Origin: Dyadobacter sp. CY326
GTDB lineage: Bacteria; Bacteroidota; Bacteroidia; Cytophagales; Spirosomataceae
Length of the DNA stretch: 64,000 bases
Direction: 5' to 3'
Assembly (NCBI RefSeq): GCF_021390515.1
Contig: NZ_JAJUXI010000005.1
Location: 186,001 to 250,000 of the forward strand
Below are positions 54,247-63,657 of the stretch, in pieces. The notes under the pieces are model-generated. The model was given only the letters and a program-made list of their open reading frames with translations, was not told where the DNA came from and made no database searches. The first letter of the stretch is position 1. Each line of letters starts with the position of its first letter. The position numbers and the translations under genes are program-made.

Positions 54247-55179
54247 CTAAACCGTTTCAAGATGCGCAATCATCTTTTTCCTTCCGGCTGCGTCCGGCAT
54301 TCTCCCTAAGCCAGCCCCGAGGTTGTCTATCAAATGTTTGACGTCCGAAGTGCCTGGAATCGCGCATGTTACAGCATCATTGCTAACAATGAATTTTAAG
54401 AAATACTGTGCCCAGCTTTGAATGTCATAATCTGCTGCCCAGGCCGGAAGCTCCTTCCCTTTCACCGCTCGAAACAATGCGCCTTGTTCGAAAGGTTCAT
54501 TAATAATGACTGCTACACCATTGTCTTTGGCGGCGTTTAGTAAACTTTTTTCTGCATTTCTGGACCGGATCGAATAGTTTAACTGCACGAAATCAACTTC
54601 CCGGGATTTAACGATCTGTTCCAGACGCGCATGTGCAGAATCCGTGTAATGCGTGATGCCAATGTAGCGCACTTTTCCCTGTGACTTCCAGTCTTTGAGC
54701 GTTTTCAAATGCGTTTCCCAGTCTTGCAGATTATGGATTTGCATTAAGTCCATTTTCTTGCGACCCATTTTTTTTAAGGAATCATTCATTTGATCGATTC
54801 CCTGCTGCTTGCCCGTCGTCCAGACTTTTGTTGCGAAAAAGAATTTGTCATTGTTTTTCAACTCGCCAGAGAGGTCACCGATCACTTGTTCAGCTCGGCC
54901 GTACATTGGAGAAGCATCGACCAGCTTGCCGCCGAGTTCTTCCATTTTACCCAAAACCTCTTTCAGCTGCGCGCGCTCCGCCGCTCCCGGACCGACATCA
55001 AACTGTTGCCACGATCCAAGTCCGATGACCGGAAGTTTCTCGCCGCTTGCAGGAATAGCGCGTTGCAACATGATTTTCTGGTTAGTTTGTGAAAGTGATG
55101 TTAACGGATCCAGCAGCATTGCACAGCTTGTAAATCCAATACTTTTGACGATTTCACGCCGGGAAAATTGCTGTTCCAT
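54247..55179 (-). CDS. Aldo/keto reductase with twin-arginine-like leader
   Basis: 310 residues. The catalytic tetrad is present: D88 (LVDASPMYG), Y93, K118 (FFATKVWTTG) and H149 (LMQIHNLQDW). NADPH-binding residues lie towards the C-terminus (AIPGTSDVKHLIDNLG). The N-terminus (QFSRREIVKSIGFTSCAMLLDP) looks like a Tat signal with a lipobox-like FTSC at residue 19, so the enzyme may be exported, which is odd for an NADPH-dependent enzyme. Converges on the GAF gene, 4 bases away. Confidence 0.9.
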   Translation of the reverse strand: MEQQFSRREIVKSIGFTSCAMLLDPLTSLSQTNQKIMLQRAIPASGEKLPVIGLGSWQQFDVGPGAAERAQLKEVLGKMEELGGKLVDASPMYGRAEQVIGDLSGELKNNDKFFFATKVWTTGKQQGIDQMNDSLKKMGRKKMDLMQIHNLQDWETHLKTLKDWKSQGKVRYIGITHYTDSAHARLEQIVKSREVDFVQLNYSIRSRNAEKSLLNAAKDNGVAVIINEPFEQGALFRAVKGKELPAWAADYDIQSWAQYFLKFIVSNDAVTCAIPGTSDVKHLIDNLGAGLGRMPDAAGRKKMIAHLETV

Positions 55180-55251
55180 GCTTATCAGGCAGAATTTAGG
55201 TTTGTGATGCTAATTTAAACAAGAATCATAAAACTATGCCCGTAACGCAAA

Positions 55252-55283
55252 AAAGGAGCCCGACTATCAAGTCAGACTCCTTT
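55252..55283 (-). terminator. Terminator after the small lipoprotein gene
   Basis: AAAGGAG (55252-55258) pairs with CTCCTTT (55277-55283), and an inner GACT/AGTC pair extends the stem. It lies 27 bases downstream of the stop codon at 55310; on the minus strand a TTTT run follows. Confidence 0.7.
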
Positions 55284-55309
55284 CCAGAACCCTCATACCC
55301 AAACTTAAC

Positions 55310-55738
55310 CTATTTCAACTTTTCGATCGTAACGCTTACTTTATAATCTTCAATGTTAGGCGTTTGCGTGCTGATCGGGTAAGGTAGCACTTCACTTACG
55401 CTCAATGCATATTTTTGTCCGCTTAATATGAATTCCTGAGAATCCGCCTTTTTATCGCCTTTATACTCAACATTCACCTCTGCCTGGTTCACTCCGTCGG
55501 AAACGGTCAGCTTGATTTTGGCGCTTCCCATTTGGATGCAGACCACATCTTTTGGACAACGGCTGTCATTTACTTCGCGCAGATCCACTTTCAGGTCGGC
55601 GCCGGAAGTTTCGATGGTGGTCAGCTGCCGGTAAGGAACGCTCGTTACTTTCAGATCTGCTTGTGGTGTTGCATCTTCTTTCTGCTCGCACGCGATTGCG
55701 GCTACCCAGATTAGTGCGAATAAAATTGTCTTTTTCAT
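55310..55738 (-). CDS. Small predicted lipoprotein of unknown function
   Basis: 142 residues. Lipobox AAIAC gives Cys17. A short linker (EQKEDATPQADLK) precedes a beta-rich domain with two cysteines, likely disulfide-bonded (SRCPKDVVCIQMG). This CP..VxC layout resembles small uncharacterised Bacteroidota lipoproteins in which the cysteines lie in a D.RCP...VC element. It probably sits in the inner or outer membrane facing the periplasm. No neighbour suggests a role. Confidence 0.75.
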   Translation of the reverse strand: MKKTILFALIWVAAIACEQKEDATPQADLKVTSVPYRQLTTIETSGADLKVDLREVNDSRCPKDVVCIQMGSAKIKLTVSDGVNQAEVNVEYKGDKKADSQEFILSGQKYALSVSEVLPYPISTQTPNIEDYKVSVTIEKLK

Positions 55739-55813
55739 GCTAAATATTGCTTTTTAAATACAACTAAAAGAAACTGTCAGCGAGAAAAAGGTTGGAACGT
55801 ATATTCAAAAAAT

Positions 55814-56176
55814 TTAAACTTCGAATGGCAGTTCGTATTCTTTTGTAATAGGCTTTGAGCTGCGTGTCTTAACGGTGATGCGGGCTTTCAGCGGACTTCC
55901 GAGCACGAGATAATGCTTAATGTATTGATCTTCATGAAAAGTCCAGGATTTGTCTTCCAGAAAATATTCTTCCTGATTTTGCTTTCCTGCTTTATAAGCC
56001 CATTGCTCGACGATATTTGGCTCGTAAGTTATGATTTGCCCCATACTCACGACCTGAATTCCGGGAACACCACTGTTTCCGAGCTCCGTGCATGCCTCCA
56101 CGAGCACATTAATTGCTGAATTATCTTCCAAATCCTTTACTGACCATTGGTCGAGCACTGTTTTCAAATTTGCCAT
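55814..56176 (-). CDS. Hypothetical cytoplasmic protein
   Basis: 120 residues, no signal or membrane segment. Helical start (KTVLDQWSVKDLEDNSAINVLVEACTE), a strand VVSMGQIITYEP and an aromatic-rich end (WTFHEDQYIKHYLVLGSPLKA). It has no recognised family. Its composition and codon use resemble those of neighbouring genes, which favours a real gene. It may share a transcript with the lipoprotein gene 75 bases on. Confidence 0.55.
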   Translation of the reverse strand: MANLKTVLDQWSVKDLEDNSAINVLVEACTELGNSGVPGIQVVSMGQIITYEPNIVEQWAYKAGKQNQEEYFLEDKSWTFHEDQYIKHYLVLGSPLKARITVKTRSSKPITKEYELPFEV

Positions 56177-56290
56177 TGCTGATATTGATTTTTGTGTAAA
56201 TGCAGATTTGGCAAATAAACAGACGAGGGTTCAATTAGCTGAAATCAGTTTATTCAACGGTCAATATGAATAATGCAAAGGCATAAAAAA

Positions 56291-56315
56291 AACAGCCGGG
56301 AAGTTCCCGGCTGTT
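56291..56315 (-). terminator. Strong terminator after PepSY-like gene 1
   Basis: A perfect 12-bp stem (AACAGCCGGGAA with TTCCCGGCTGTT) around a single central base, so in RNA a shorter stem with a small loop forms. On the minus strand it is followed by an eight-T run. It is 25 bases beyond the stop codon at 56341. Confidence 0.85.
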
Positions 56316-56340
56316 TCTCACAAAAATTATCAACTAATTG

Positions 56341-56679
56341 TTACCCTACATTCTTTCCGTCTTTATCCAATTTCACCCTGGCACTTTCACTGCCTTTGGC
56401 TACTTGTAATTCGTAATATTCGTTGCTGCCCTCAGTTATTAAAAATGCTTTTTTTACTGTCCAGCCAGAAAACTCTTCTCCCTTAATCGTCTTCTTAATT
56501 CCTTCCGGAAGATCTTCCGGCTTTACCGCCACTTTCTCTTCTTTGGAAGTTGTCGTAGTTTTTGTGGTTGTCTCCTGCTTTGTTTCTGTTTGTGCTGCCT
56601 CAGTTGTTTGAGCATTGGCCTGAACAGAAGCGAAAGAAATCAGTGTCATGGCTACTGCCGATACTATTAGCTTTCTCAT
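56341..56679 (-). CDS. Exported PepSY-like small protein, paralogue 1
   Basis: 112 residues. A signal peptide (LIVSAVAMTLISFASVQANA) is followed by a Thr/Lys/Glu-rich linker (about 25-50) and a compact domain: VKPEDLPEGIKKTI, FSGWTVKKAFLITE, YYELQVAKG, VKLDKDGKNVG. This is the layout of small periplasmic PepSY-like proteins. The same four segments recur in the gene at 56868-57212. A role in envelope inhibition or stress has been proposed for relatives but is not shown. Confidence 0.8.
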   Translation of the reverse strand: MRKLIVSAVAMTLISFASVQANAQTTEAAQTETKQETTTKTTTTSKEEKVAVKPEDLPEGIKKTIKGEEFSGWTVKKAFLITEGSNEYYELQVAKGSESARVKLDKDGKNVG

Positions 56680-56867
56680 AATGAAGTTTTTTTGGAAACT
56701 TGTTTATACCGTTTCTGTGCACTTGCACATTTGAAACAGTTATAAACAGGATTATGCCAAAAGCTATAATCACCTAAAAATCAGCGTTTTGCTAAAATTC
56801 CGACATTGCGGTTGTGTCGAGCCAGATCCACGTTTTGGGGGATTTGTCTTCAAAACGACACTTAAAG

Positions 56868-57212
56868 CTAATTAAGAACCTGCCCATTTTTGTCGATTTT
56901 CATCCGGGACTGCTCATCCGTTTTGCGAACGACTAGTTCAAAATATTGCGATCCATCATCGGCGGTGACCAGGTAAGCGTCTTGAATCGTCCAGCCTGCG
57001 TAAGACTTGTCATTCAATGTTTTTCTCACCTGCTCAGGCAAATCCTCCGGTCTGACCTGAACACGTTTTTCGATGATAACACGAGTCGCCTGAGTTTCCG
57101 GTTCCGGTCGTTTTTTTGACTCGGTTCGGTCCGCGGAAACGACGTTGCCCAGACCGTACAAAACGGAGACAACCACGATTCCCATTTCGAGAATTATTTG
57201 CTTGCTTTTCAT
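56868..57212 (-). CDS. Exported PepSY-like small protein, paralogue 2
   Basis: 114 residues. A hydrophobic leader (MKSKQIILEMGIVVVSVLYGLGNVVSA), a charged linker (TESKKRPEPETQ) and a domain with the same order of segments as paralogue 1: VRPEDLPEQVRKTL, YAGWTIQDAYLVTADDG, YFELVVRKT, MKIDKNGQVLN. The domain is clearly homologous, the linkers are not. It is 188 bases upstream of paralogue 1 and lacks an obvious terminator of its own. Confidence 0.75.
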   Translation of the reverse strand: MKSKQIILEMGIVVVSVLYGLGNVVSADRTESKKRPEPETQATRVIIEKRVQVRPEDLPEQVRKTLNDKSYAGWTIQDAYLVTADDGSQYFELVVRKTDEQSRMKIDKNGQVLN

Positions 57213-57287
57213 CTATTTGAGGCAAAATCGAAACCTGCGTTGGTTCCAATGCTATCATGGCCAAAAGTATGCCTGCCACAAACAAAG

Positions 57288-57316
57288 AGCAGCCACACCT
57301 TTGGGGCGTGGCTGCT
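57288..57316 (-). terminator. Terminator of the second SusC/SusD operon
   Basis: AGCAGCCAC (57288-57296) pairs perfectly with GTGGCTGCT (57308-57316) around an 11-base loop, 18 bases beyond the SusD stop codon. On the minus strand CTTTGTTTG follows. Confidence 0.75.
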
Positions 57317-57334
57317 TCTGCAAAATCAAAAATA

Positions 57335-59215
57335 TTACTTGTCGTAACCTGGATTCTGGACCAACTTCGCATTACGGTTGATCTCATCGCGGCCAAACGG
57401 ACGGAAATACATTTTGTCGTTCCATGTGCGGTTCTCATGCGATTTTTCTATCACCGGCGTGTAAGTATAATCGTAAACCGTTGTATCATAGTGATACGGC
57501 TCTTTCATTGTCTTACCCGGCTTAAATTTGCCAATTACCGTAATGTACTGCAACGGGCGACCAAGCGTAGTTGGAGCAACCATCCAGCGACGTGCATCAT
57601 GGTAACGCTGCTCTTCGTAAGCCATTTCAATGCGTTTTTCATGACGGTATGCTTCTTTCAAAGCAGTGCCAGTCACTTTCAATGCAGGCATACCAGAACG
57701 GAAACGGATTCTATTCAACCAAGTCAAGGCAAGCGCTTCCTGACCCAATTCAATACTCGCTTCAATGTAGTTGAACGCGACCTCAGTTGTACGTAAAAAC
57801 GGCCATGGAATATTCTGGCGATCTGTATTGTCATACAATGCAGGGTTTGGATCAATGAATTTACGCATGTAATAACCTGTGCGGCTACCATTCCAGTCTT
57901 CAATTGAGCTGCTGCGGGTATCCAATCCTTTGCGGTTGATCAAAGCACCTTTGTCATCCAAAAGGTCATAAGCGCCTGTCTGGATCTGGTTTGCAGGATC
58001 TTTCGCATCCGAAGGACGTGGTTTCCAATCTGCGCCGTCATACATGATTGTTGCGTAGAAACGTGGATCGCGGTTTTTGTAAGGAGCAGCTTTGTGCACT
58101 GGGTTTGTCCAGCTGAAAGGCGTTCCGTCCATCAATTCGTAATCATCAACCAATGTTCCGATCGGCGTGTTTCCAGCCCAGTTGTGATAACCGTTTGGAC
58201 CGTTGTTCAAACCGGTCTGACGCGCACCTTCGCTAAGGCTTGGTGTAAAATAACGGCCGAAAAGGATTTCGTTTGCAGCAGAGGCGTCAAGTGTTTTATC
58301 ACCGCTGGCGCCGCCCATTGCAATTGAAATGTAGTTGATTCTTCCCTGTGCAGCCGTTACCGGAGCAGTCAGATTAAGTTTGTAACCACCATCTGTTGCA
58401 TCCAATGCAGCTTTTGCAGCAAGTTGTGCAGCCGTCCACCGCGCTTTTCTATCTCCCGTAAGATAACCAAGAAATTCAGGGTTAGGATAAGCAGCAAGCA
58501 CAGTTGACTTTGCTTTTGCAGTAGGCATATCATGCAAATCGCTGGCAGCGTATAACAAAACCCTTGATTTCAAACCCAACGCCGCAACTTCACTTGCCCG
58601 GCCTTTTGGAAGTGTTTTGCCTTTTAGTAACAAAGCAGAACTATCTAGGTCAGTAACGATGCGGTTTACGCATTCTTCGAATGTGTTACGTGGTACTGAA
58701 TAGTCTTCATTCAGGTTATAAACCTTTGTGATGATCGGAGCAGAACCGTAATACCGAACCAGTTGGTGATAGTAGTAGCCACGCAAAAAGTAAGCTTCTC
58801 CCATCAACCGCGCTTTCAGTGATTCATCCGCGAATGTTGCAGTCTGCAAGTTTGTAATGGCAATGTTTGCAGCGCGGATACGCGTATACATTGGTCCCCA
58901 GCCGTAGGTGTCATCCACCCAGCCCAGGTTCGAAGGACTCAAACTTCCTTCATTCACCGTATTAATGTTTCGGCCTGTATGGGTAAAAACAGCTTCATCA
59001 GTCAGGGAAGCGAGCATTTGCTCACCTAAACCACCTTGCTGAAGACCAGCGTAAATTCCCGTTACAAATCCTTCGGCTAATGCGCCGTCTTTCCAAACTT
59101 CTTCTGCCGGAATTTCAGTAGGAGGAGTTACGTCCAGAAATTCCGTGTCGCAAGACACCAGCCCGATTGAGCCCAATGCTGCAAAAAATATCCAATGTTT
59201 ATAATTCAGTTTCAT
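57335..59215 (-). CDS. susD: SusD/RagB-family surface lipoprotein, second pair
   Basis: 626 residues, longer than the first SusD. Lipobox GLVSC gives Cys22. The landmarks are PPTEIPAEEVWKDGALAEGF at the start, EAYRHEKRIEMAYEEQRYHDARRW in the SusD core and the closing GRDEINRNAKLVQNPGYDK. Together with the SusC gene 9 bases upstream it forms an outer membrane uptake pair. No enzyme, regulator or binding protein follows before the terminator at 57288-57316, so the ligand cannot be guessed. Confidence 0.93.
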   Translation of the reverse strand: MKLNYKHWIFFAALGSIGLVSCDTEFLDVTPPTEIPAEEVWKDGALAEGFVTGIYAGLQQGGLGEQMLASLTDEAVFTHTGRNINTVNEGSLSPSNLGWVDDTYGWGPMYTRIRAANIAITNLQTATFADESLKARLMGEAYFLRGYYYHQLVRYYGSAPIITKVYNLNEDYSVPRNTFEECVNRIVTDLDSSALLLKGKTLPKGRASEVAALGLKSRVLLYAASDLHDMPTAKAKSTVLAAYPNPEFLGYLTGDRKARWTAAQLAAKAALDATDGGYKLNLTAPVTAAQGRINYISIAMGGASGDKTLDASAANEILFGRYFTPSLSEGARQTGLNNGPNGYHNWAGNTPIGTLVDDYELMDGTPFSWTNPVHKAAPYKNRDPRFYATIMYDGADWKPRPSDAKDPANQIQTGAYDLLDDKGALINRKGLDTRSSSIEDWNGSRTGYYMRKFIDPNPALYDNTDRQNIPWPFLRTTEVAFNYIEASIELGQEALALTWLNRIRFRSGMPALKVTGTALKEAYRHEKRIEMAYEEQRYHDARRWMVAPTTLGRPLQYITVIGKFKPGKTMKEPYHYDTTVYDYTYTPVIEKSHENRTWNDKMYFRPFGRDEINRNAKLVQNPGYDK

Positions 59216-59224
59216 TTCTAATTC

Positions 59225-62200
59225 TTAAAAAGTTACACGTACACCTGCATTAAGTACTCGCGACTGCGGATAGTATTGTCCGTTTGTGCTAGTTGCTTCT
59301 GGATCCCAGATTTTGATCTTGTCGATTGTGAACAGGTTAAGTCCATTAACATACACCCTCAAATTACCCAAACCAATTTTGCTTCCGATTTCAGAAGGCA
59401 GGTTATAGCCTAGCTCGATGTTCTTAAGACGCAGATAATTGTTGCTTCTCAGGAAGTAAGTGTTGGCACCGGCATTGTCAAAATTGGTGTAATATGTGTT
59501 ATTTCTGTTAGCCAATCTTGGCTCTGTTGAACTTGGATTATCGATCGTCCAACGGTGATCGTAAGCATATTTCAGATAGTTACCAATGTCACCAGATTCA
59601 GTTTGTCCGATGTATTGCAACCCTCCTAACGTTCCCTGGAACAGGATTGACAAGTCAAATGCTTTGTAACCAAGGTTGATCGACGCACCGCCAGTGAATT
59701 GTGGACGGTTTGTTTTCTCAGATCTCCTTTTGTCGTCAGCTGTGATTTTGCCATCACCGTTCAAATCCTGGAATTTCATGTCACCCGGACGGATAGAACC
59801 TGTGATTCCGCTGTAATCCAATGGGTTGGCATCAACTTCTGCCTGATCCTTGAACACGCCATCATATTGGTAAGCAAGGAATGAGTTATAAGGCATTCCT
59901 GTTGTGCGCTGGTAAGAAGGCGCTCCCGGTGTTTCATCCCAGAATTTGATCTTGTTTTTGGCATAACCACCATTCAAGCTAACCGAGTAAGTGAAATCAT
60001 CCGAGCTTCCATCGTAGCTCACTTTGAATTCCCATCCTTTGTTTTGCAGTTTACCAAGGTTTTGAGGAGGAAGTTTTCCATCAATACCCGCGCTTGAAGG
60101 CGTTGAACCTGCTTTCGGGATCAGAATGTTGGAACGGTTGTTGACAAAATAGTCAAATTCGAAAGCAATTCTGTCACGGAACAATGTTCCTTCGATACCG
60201 AAGTTCATATTGTTGGCAACCTCCCAAGTGAAGTCTTTGTTGGCAACGCGTGTTTCAAGCAAAGTCTTCGCAACCTGATCGTTGATTACGTAAGAACCAA
60301 AGCCCATTGTTGACAAATACTGATATTCAGCAAGGTTTTCTGTTCCGATGAAATATGGCTCAGCACCCATTTGTCCCCATGAACCGCGGATTTTCACGTT
60401 GTTCACGAAAGTGACATTGTTCTTCCAGAAATCTTCTTCCGAAACACGCCATCCCGCAGAAACCCCTGGGAAAAACCCGAAACGGCCATCTTTTGGAAAT
60501 ACGTAAGAACCATCCACACGCCACAAGAACTCTGCAAGGTATTTTTCTTTGTAGTTATATCCGGCACGACCAAAATAGCTCAAACGTGCACGACGGAAAA
60601 GATCGAAGTTGTCAATGTTTTGTTCCGCTGTTCCACCTGCAAAAAGTTGGTCAACCACCGGTGAAATGAAATAGCGGCGATATGCAAAGAATCCATCTGC
60701 GTCAACTTTTTCACGCTGAATACCAGCCATTACATTGAAGTTGTGCGAGTTGATGCTCTTCTCATATGAAACCTGGCCGGTCAACTGGATCGAAAGTTCC
60801 TGGGAAGCACTTTCCGTCAAGCGTGGATCGCTGAATGTCGAGCGAACCGTTCCTGTCAGCAATGGAGAAGTTCCGTCTGCTTCGAAGGTTTTCTTATCCC
60901 AGAAATAAAGCGTCCAAGGTTTCTGGAAAGATTTCTGACGACGCAATTGTTTGTCAATCGCAGCCATTGCATTTACTTTCAAGCCTTTAACACCAGGAAT
61001 AAGGATTTCAATAGCGCCGTTTGTTTGAACGTAGTCGCGTTTGTCATGATTATAACCCGTTGTGTTTGTTGTAATAACAGCAGGGTTTTGACCATTCTCG
61101 ATATCAGGTCCAGGTCTTCCGTCTGGCCAGATCGCGATTTCAGTTGGTTTTCCGCGCATTAACATACGGAAGATGTCACCCGCGCCGCCACCATTTGGGA
61201 AACGACGGAACTCTTCACGAAGCGTCAAGCCCAGGTTTGCACTTACATATTTGTTGATTTTTGTATCAAGGTTGATACGCATATCATATTGCTTGTAGCC
61301 CGTTGCAGAGTTCACATAGTTACCTTCCTGGTTGATGTGACCGAGCGAAGCAAGATATTTAATGTTCTCGCTACCACCTGTAAGCTGCAAGTTGTGACGT
61401 TGCTGCGGTGACCATTTACGGATCACGCTGCCATACCAGTCTGTATTTGGGTGAATCAACGGATCAGATCCATCCTTGAATTTTGTAATGTCATCCGGTG
61501 TAAAAACTGCGTTTAACACATTGCCGTTGTCTGTTCTGGTATAAGCTCCGTTCGTGTTAAAACCTTGCAAAGCACCATCCCATTGTCCGACTGGAAGGTT
61601 GTCATAGATCTGCAATTCGTTACGGATCGTGGCATATTCAGCAGCATTTGACATCGTTGGCGTACGCGTTGGTTGTCCCATACCCATGTTGAAGTCATAT
61701 GACAACTGTGGTTTTCCGGTTTTACCTCTTTTTGTTGTGATCAAGATAACCCCGTTACCAGCGCGTGAACCATAGATCGCAGCCGCCGCATCTTTCAAGA
61801 CAGAAACGCTTTCAATGTCAGCAGGATTCAAACGGTCCAAACCACCGCTACGGTTGGGAACACCATCCACAACGATAAGTGCGTTGCTGTTACCCAGCGA
61901 GTTAGTTCCACGGATACGGATGGCAGATCCATCATAACCCGGCTCACCACTGCCTTGTACCGCAGATACACCCGGCAGACGACCGCTTAATGTGTTGGAA
62001 AGGTTGGTCGCAGGCGCTTTTGCCAACTCGCCACCTTTAACCGCTGTAACTGAACCTGTTAATGTTGCTTTTTTTGCTGTTCCATAACCCACAACCACAA
62101 CTTCATCCAAAGCTTTAGTGTCGGCAAGCAACTTAACATCAAGGCTCGTTTTGTTTCCCAGTGCAATTTCCTGGGTAATGTAACCAATAAAAGAGAAAAC

Positions 62201-62440
62201 CAAAGTGCTTGTTGCGGAGGCATTTACGGTGTAGTTACCTTCCAGGTCCGTGACCGTTCCGGTAGACGTCCCTTTCACCACAACACTTACACCAGGCAGA
62301 CCCTGTGACTGCTCATCATTGACTTTTCCCTTTACCGTAACATCCTGAGCAAATGTAGCGGCCGTGACAGTGAACGTCAGTAAAAGGGAAAAAAAGTACC
62401 GGCTTAGGCCCCGGCCTTTTTCAGGTTTAGAAATCCCCAT
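59225..62440 (-). CDS. susC: SusC/RagA-family TonB-dependent transporter, second pair
   Basis: 1071 residues. Signal peptide to about residue 31, then a regulatory-like beta domain (about 33-115, GKVNDEQSQGLPGVSVVVKG), a TonB box region (LDEVVVVGYGTAKKATLTGS), plug (about 130-245, ALIVVDGVPN, AAAIYGSRAGNGVILI) and barrel to the end (SRVLNAGVRVTF). It has no STN domain. The start MGISKPEKGRGLSRYFF is basic, as expected for a signal peptide. Unlike the first SusC gene it has no copy of the 21-bp motif upstream, so the two systems are regulated differently. Confidence 0.94.
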   Translation of the reverse strand: MGISKPEKGRGLSRYFFSLLLTFTVTAATFAQDVTVKGKVNDEQSQGLPGVSVVVKGTSTGTVTDLEGNYTVNASATSTLVFSFIGYITQEIALGNKTSLDVKLLADTKALDEVVVVGYGTAKKATLTGSVTAVKGGELAKAPATNLSNTLSGRLPGVSAVQGSGEPGYDGSAIRIRGTNSLGNSNALIVVDGVPNRSGGLDRLNPADIESVSVLKDAAAAIYGSRAGNGVILITTKRGKTGKPQLSYDFNMGMGQPTRTPTMSNAAEYATIRNELQIYDNLPVGQWDGALQGFNTNGAYTRTDNGNVLNAVFTPDDITKFKDGSDPLIHPNTDWYGSVIRKWSPQQRHNLQLTGGSENIKYLASLGHINQEGNYVNSATGYKQYDMRINLDTKINKYVSANLGLTLREEFRRFPNGGGAGDIFRMLMRGKPTEIAIWPDGRPGPDIENGQNPAVITTNTTGYNHDKRDYVQTNGAIEILIPGVKGLKVNAMAAIDKQLRRQKSFQKPWTLYFWDKKTFEADGTSPLLTGTVRSTFSDPRLTESASQELSIQLTGQVSYEKSINSHNFNVMAGIQREKVDADGFFAYRRYFISPVVDQLFAGGTAEQNIDNFDLFRRARLSYFGRAGYNYKEKYLAEFLWRVDGSYVFPKDGRFGFFPGVSAGWRVSEEDFWKNNVTFVNNVKIRGSWGQMGAEPYFIGTENLAEYQYLSTMGFGSYVINDQVAKTLLETRVANKDFTWEVANNMNFGIEGTLFRDRIAFEFDYFVNNRSNILIPKAGSTPSSAGIDGKLPPQNLGKLQNKGWEFKVSYDGSSDDFTYSVSLNGGYAKNKIKFWDETPGAPSYQRTTGMPYNSFLAYQYDGVFKDQAEVDANPLDYSGITGSIRPGDMKFQDLNGDGKITADDKRRSEKTNRPQFTGGASINLGYKAFDLSILFQGTLGGLQYIGQTESGDIGNYLKYAYDHRWTIDNPSSTEPRLANRNNTYYTNFDNAGANTYFLRSNNYLRLKNIELGYNLPSEIGSKIGLGNLRVYVNGLNLFTIDKIKIWDPEATSTNGQYYPQSRVLNAGVRVTF

Positions 62441-63060
62441 AAATAGAGTATAGATTGTAGATAGTTAAAAAAATAGTTAATGGTAAAATCTTTATTCGCT
62501 GAGCGCTCTCAGGCATCGTTAGGGTTCGTAAAATTGCTGTGTCTTTTTTACACAATTATTTCAATAAAAAAATTGTAATGTCCTATTCGTTACAATGCAT
62601 ATTTTTAGCTGTGATTATCATGTTAAAAAATTTTGAGGAATTGTAGCAAACTGACACTTTCGCCGCTACATAATTATCCGTTTAAGAAGTTCGATTCTGA
62701 TCATGGGCAGTACAAAAAGATATGATATTATTCACATAAACAAGCTTTCCTGCTTTCTGACAATGTTTTCTTCGAAAATAACCAAAGGTTACTTCACGTA
62801 TAGTCATTAACCGTGTCCTGCCGACACTTAAAGATTTCTGATTCCATGAATTTGCGAATACTGATTTTGATGGTTCCTTCACTAAATCGAACAACACTTA
62901 ACCAAGCCATCGGCGACGACATTGCCGCCATGCAAAAAGACAATTCTAAAACTGCCCCGAGAATAACATAACTACCGGTTAATTGATTTTATTATGTTTA
63001 TTAAAAAAATATTTATACAAGTTATAAGCAGCGCTGATAGGGTTACATTGAGAATGGATT
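62441..63060 (-). other. Long intergenic region upstream of the second SusC gene
   Basis: About 620 AT-rich bases with no credible gene. A short palindrome (GAGCGCTC) lies near 62500. The reading frame at 62682-62897 has no family feature and no start signal, so I leave it out. Both the SusC promoter (minus) and that of the small membrane genes (plus) must lie here; only the latter has a recognisable -7 box. A remote regulator site is possible. Confidence 0.4.
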
Positions 63061-63068
63061 TATTTTTG
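63061..63068 (+). promoter_or_regulatory. -7 promoter box TATTTTTG
   Basis: A perfect match to TAnnTTTG, 44 bases before the ATG at 63113. No TTTG is seen at the expected -33 distance, so the assignment is tentative. Confidence 0.35.
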
Positions 63069-63112
63069 CAGGAAGATTTATTGTGATTACACACATATTA
63101 AACTTGATTGAA

Positions 63113-63298
63113 ATGAAAAATGAAGCAAACGAAACACAGTCGCTCAATACGCCCTTGAACGGAGGGATTGCAAGTGGCCTCCTACTTGGAGTTATTGGCG
63201 GGCCGGTTGGCGCACTAATCGGCGTCATCGTTGGCGCCATAGCCGGATTTTATTACGACAAAAAAGAAAATGCGCTAAAAAACAAATCCGTACAATAG
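63113..63298 (+). CDS. Small glycine-zipper membrane protein
   Basis: 61 residues from the ATG at 63113 (MKNEANETQSL). One long hydrophobic stretch, SGLLLGVIGGPVGALIGVIV then GAIAGFYYDKK, carries repeated G-x3-G spacing like glycine-zipper proteins that pack or oligomerise in membranes. The ends are charged. No function can be given. It may be cotranscribed with the following gene, 43 bases on. Confidence 0.6.
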   Translation: MKNEANETQSLNTPLNGGIASGLLLGVIGGPVGALIGVIVGAIAGFYYDKKENALKNKSVQ

Positions 63299-63341
63299 CG
63301 CATTACCTTTTTTGATATTACACACACCTCCCCCATTTTAA

Positions 63342-63641
63342 ATGGACAAGTATTTTAATGCGTTGGCGATCCCAATAATCACAGCGCTCGTTGGCGCTAT
63401 TACATATGTTGCAGTGATCAGCAAAAGGAGCGGCCTCAACAATGTGACTGAAAAAGAAGCCATTCTCGTCATGCTGGACGTCGGCGGACTCAATGCAGCA
63501 GTCCGCATTGTAATGTTGGCTTTAAATTCAGAAACTGTTATTGACAGCAACATTGACCGTATTTATCTTGTAATTGGCGCATTTATGACTGCGCTAATTT
63601 CCTACAAAGACCTAATCAGCAGATTCAAAGCCAATCATTAA
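63342..63641 (+). CDS. Small hypothetical membrane protein
   Basis: 99 residues. Three hydrophobic segments at about 5-25 (LAIPIITALVGAITYVAVI), 43-65 (VMLDVGGLNAAVRIVMLAL) and 72-90 (RIYLVIGAFMTALISYK). Only the first and third are long enough to be sure membrane helices. No family recognised. Confidence 0.6.
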   Translation: MDKYFNALAIPIITALVGAITYVAVISKRSGLNNVTEKEAILVMLDVGGLNAAVRIVMLALNSETVIDSNIDRIYLVIGAFMTALISYKDLISRFKANH

Positions 63642-63657
63642 GACATTACACTTCATT

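Noticed and set aside
62682..62897. 71-codon minus-strand frame in the long intergenic region
   Set aside because: No recognisable domain, no promoter or ribosome binding site, and untypical composition.
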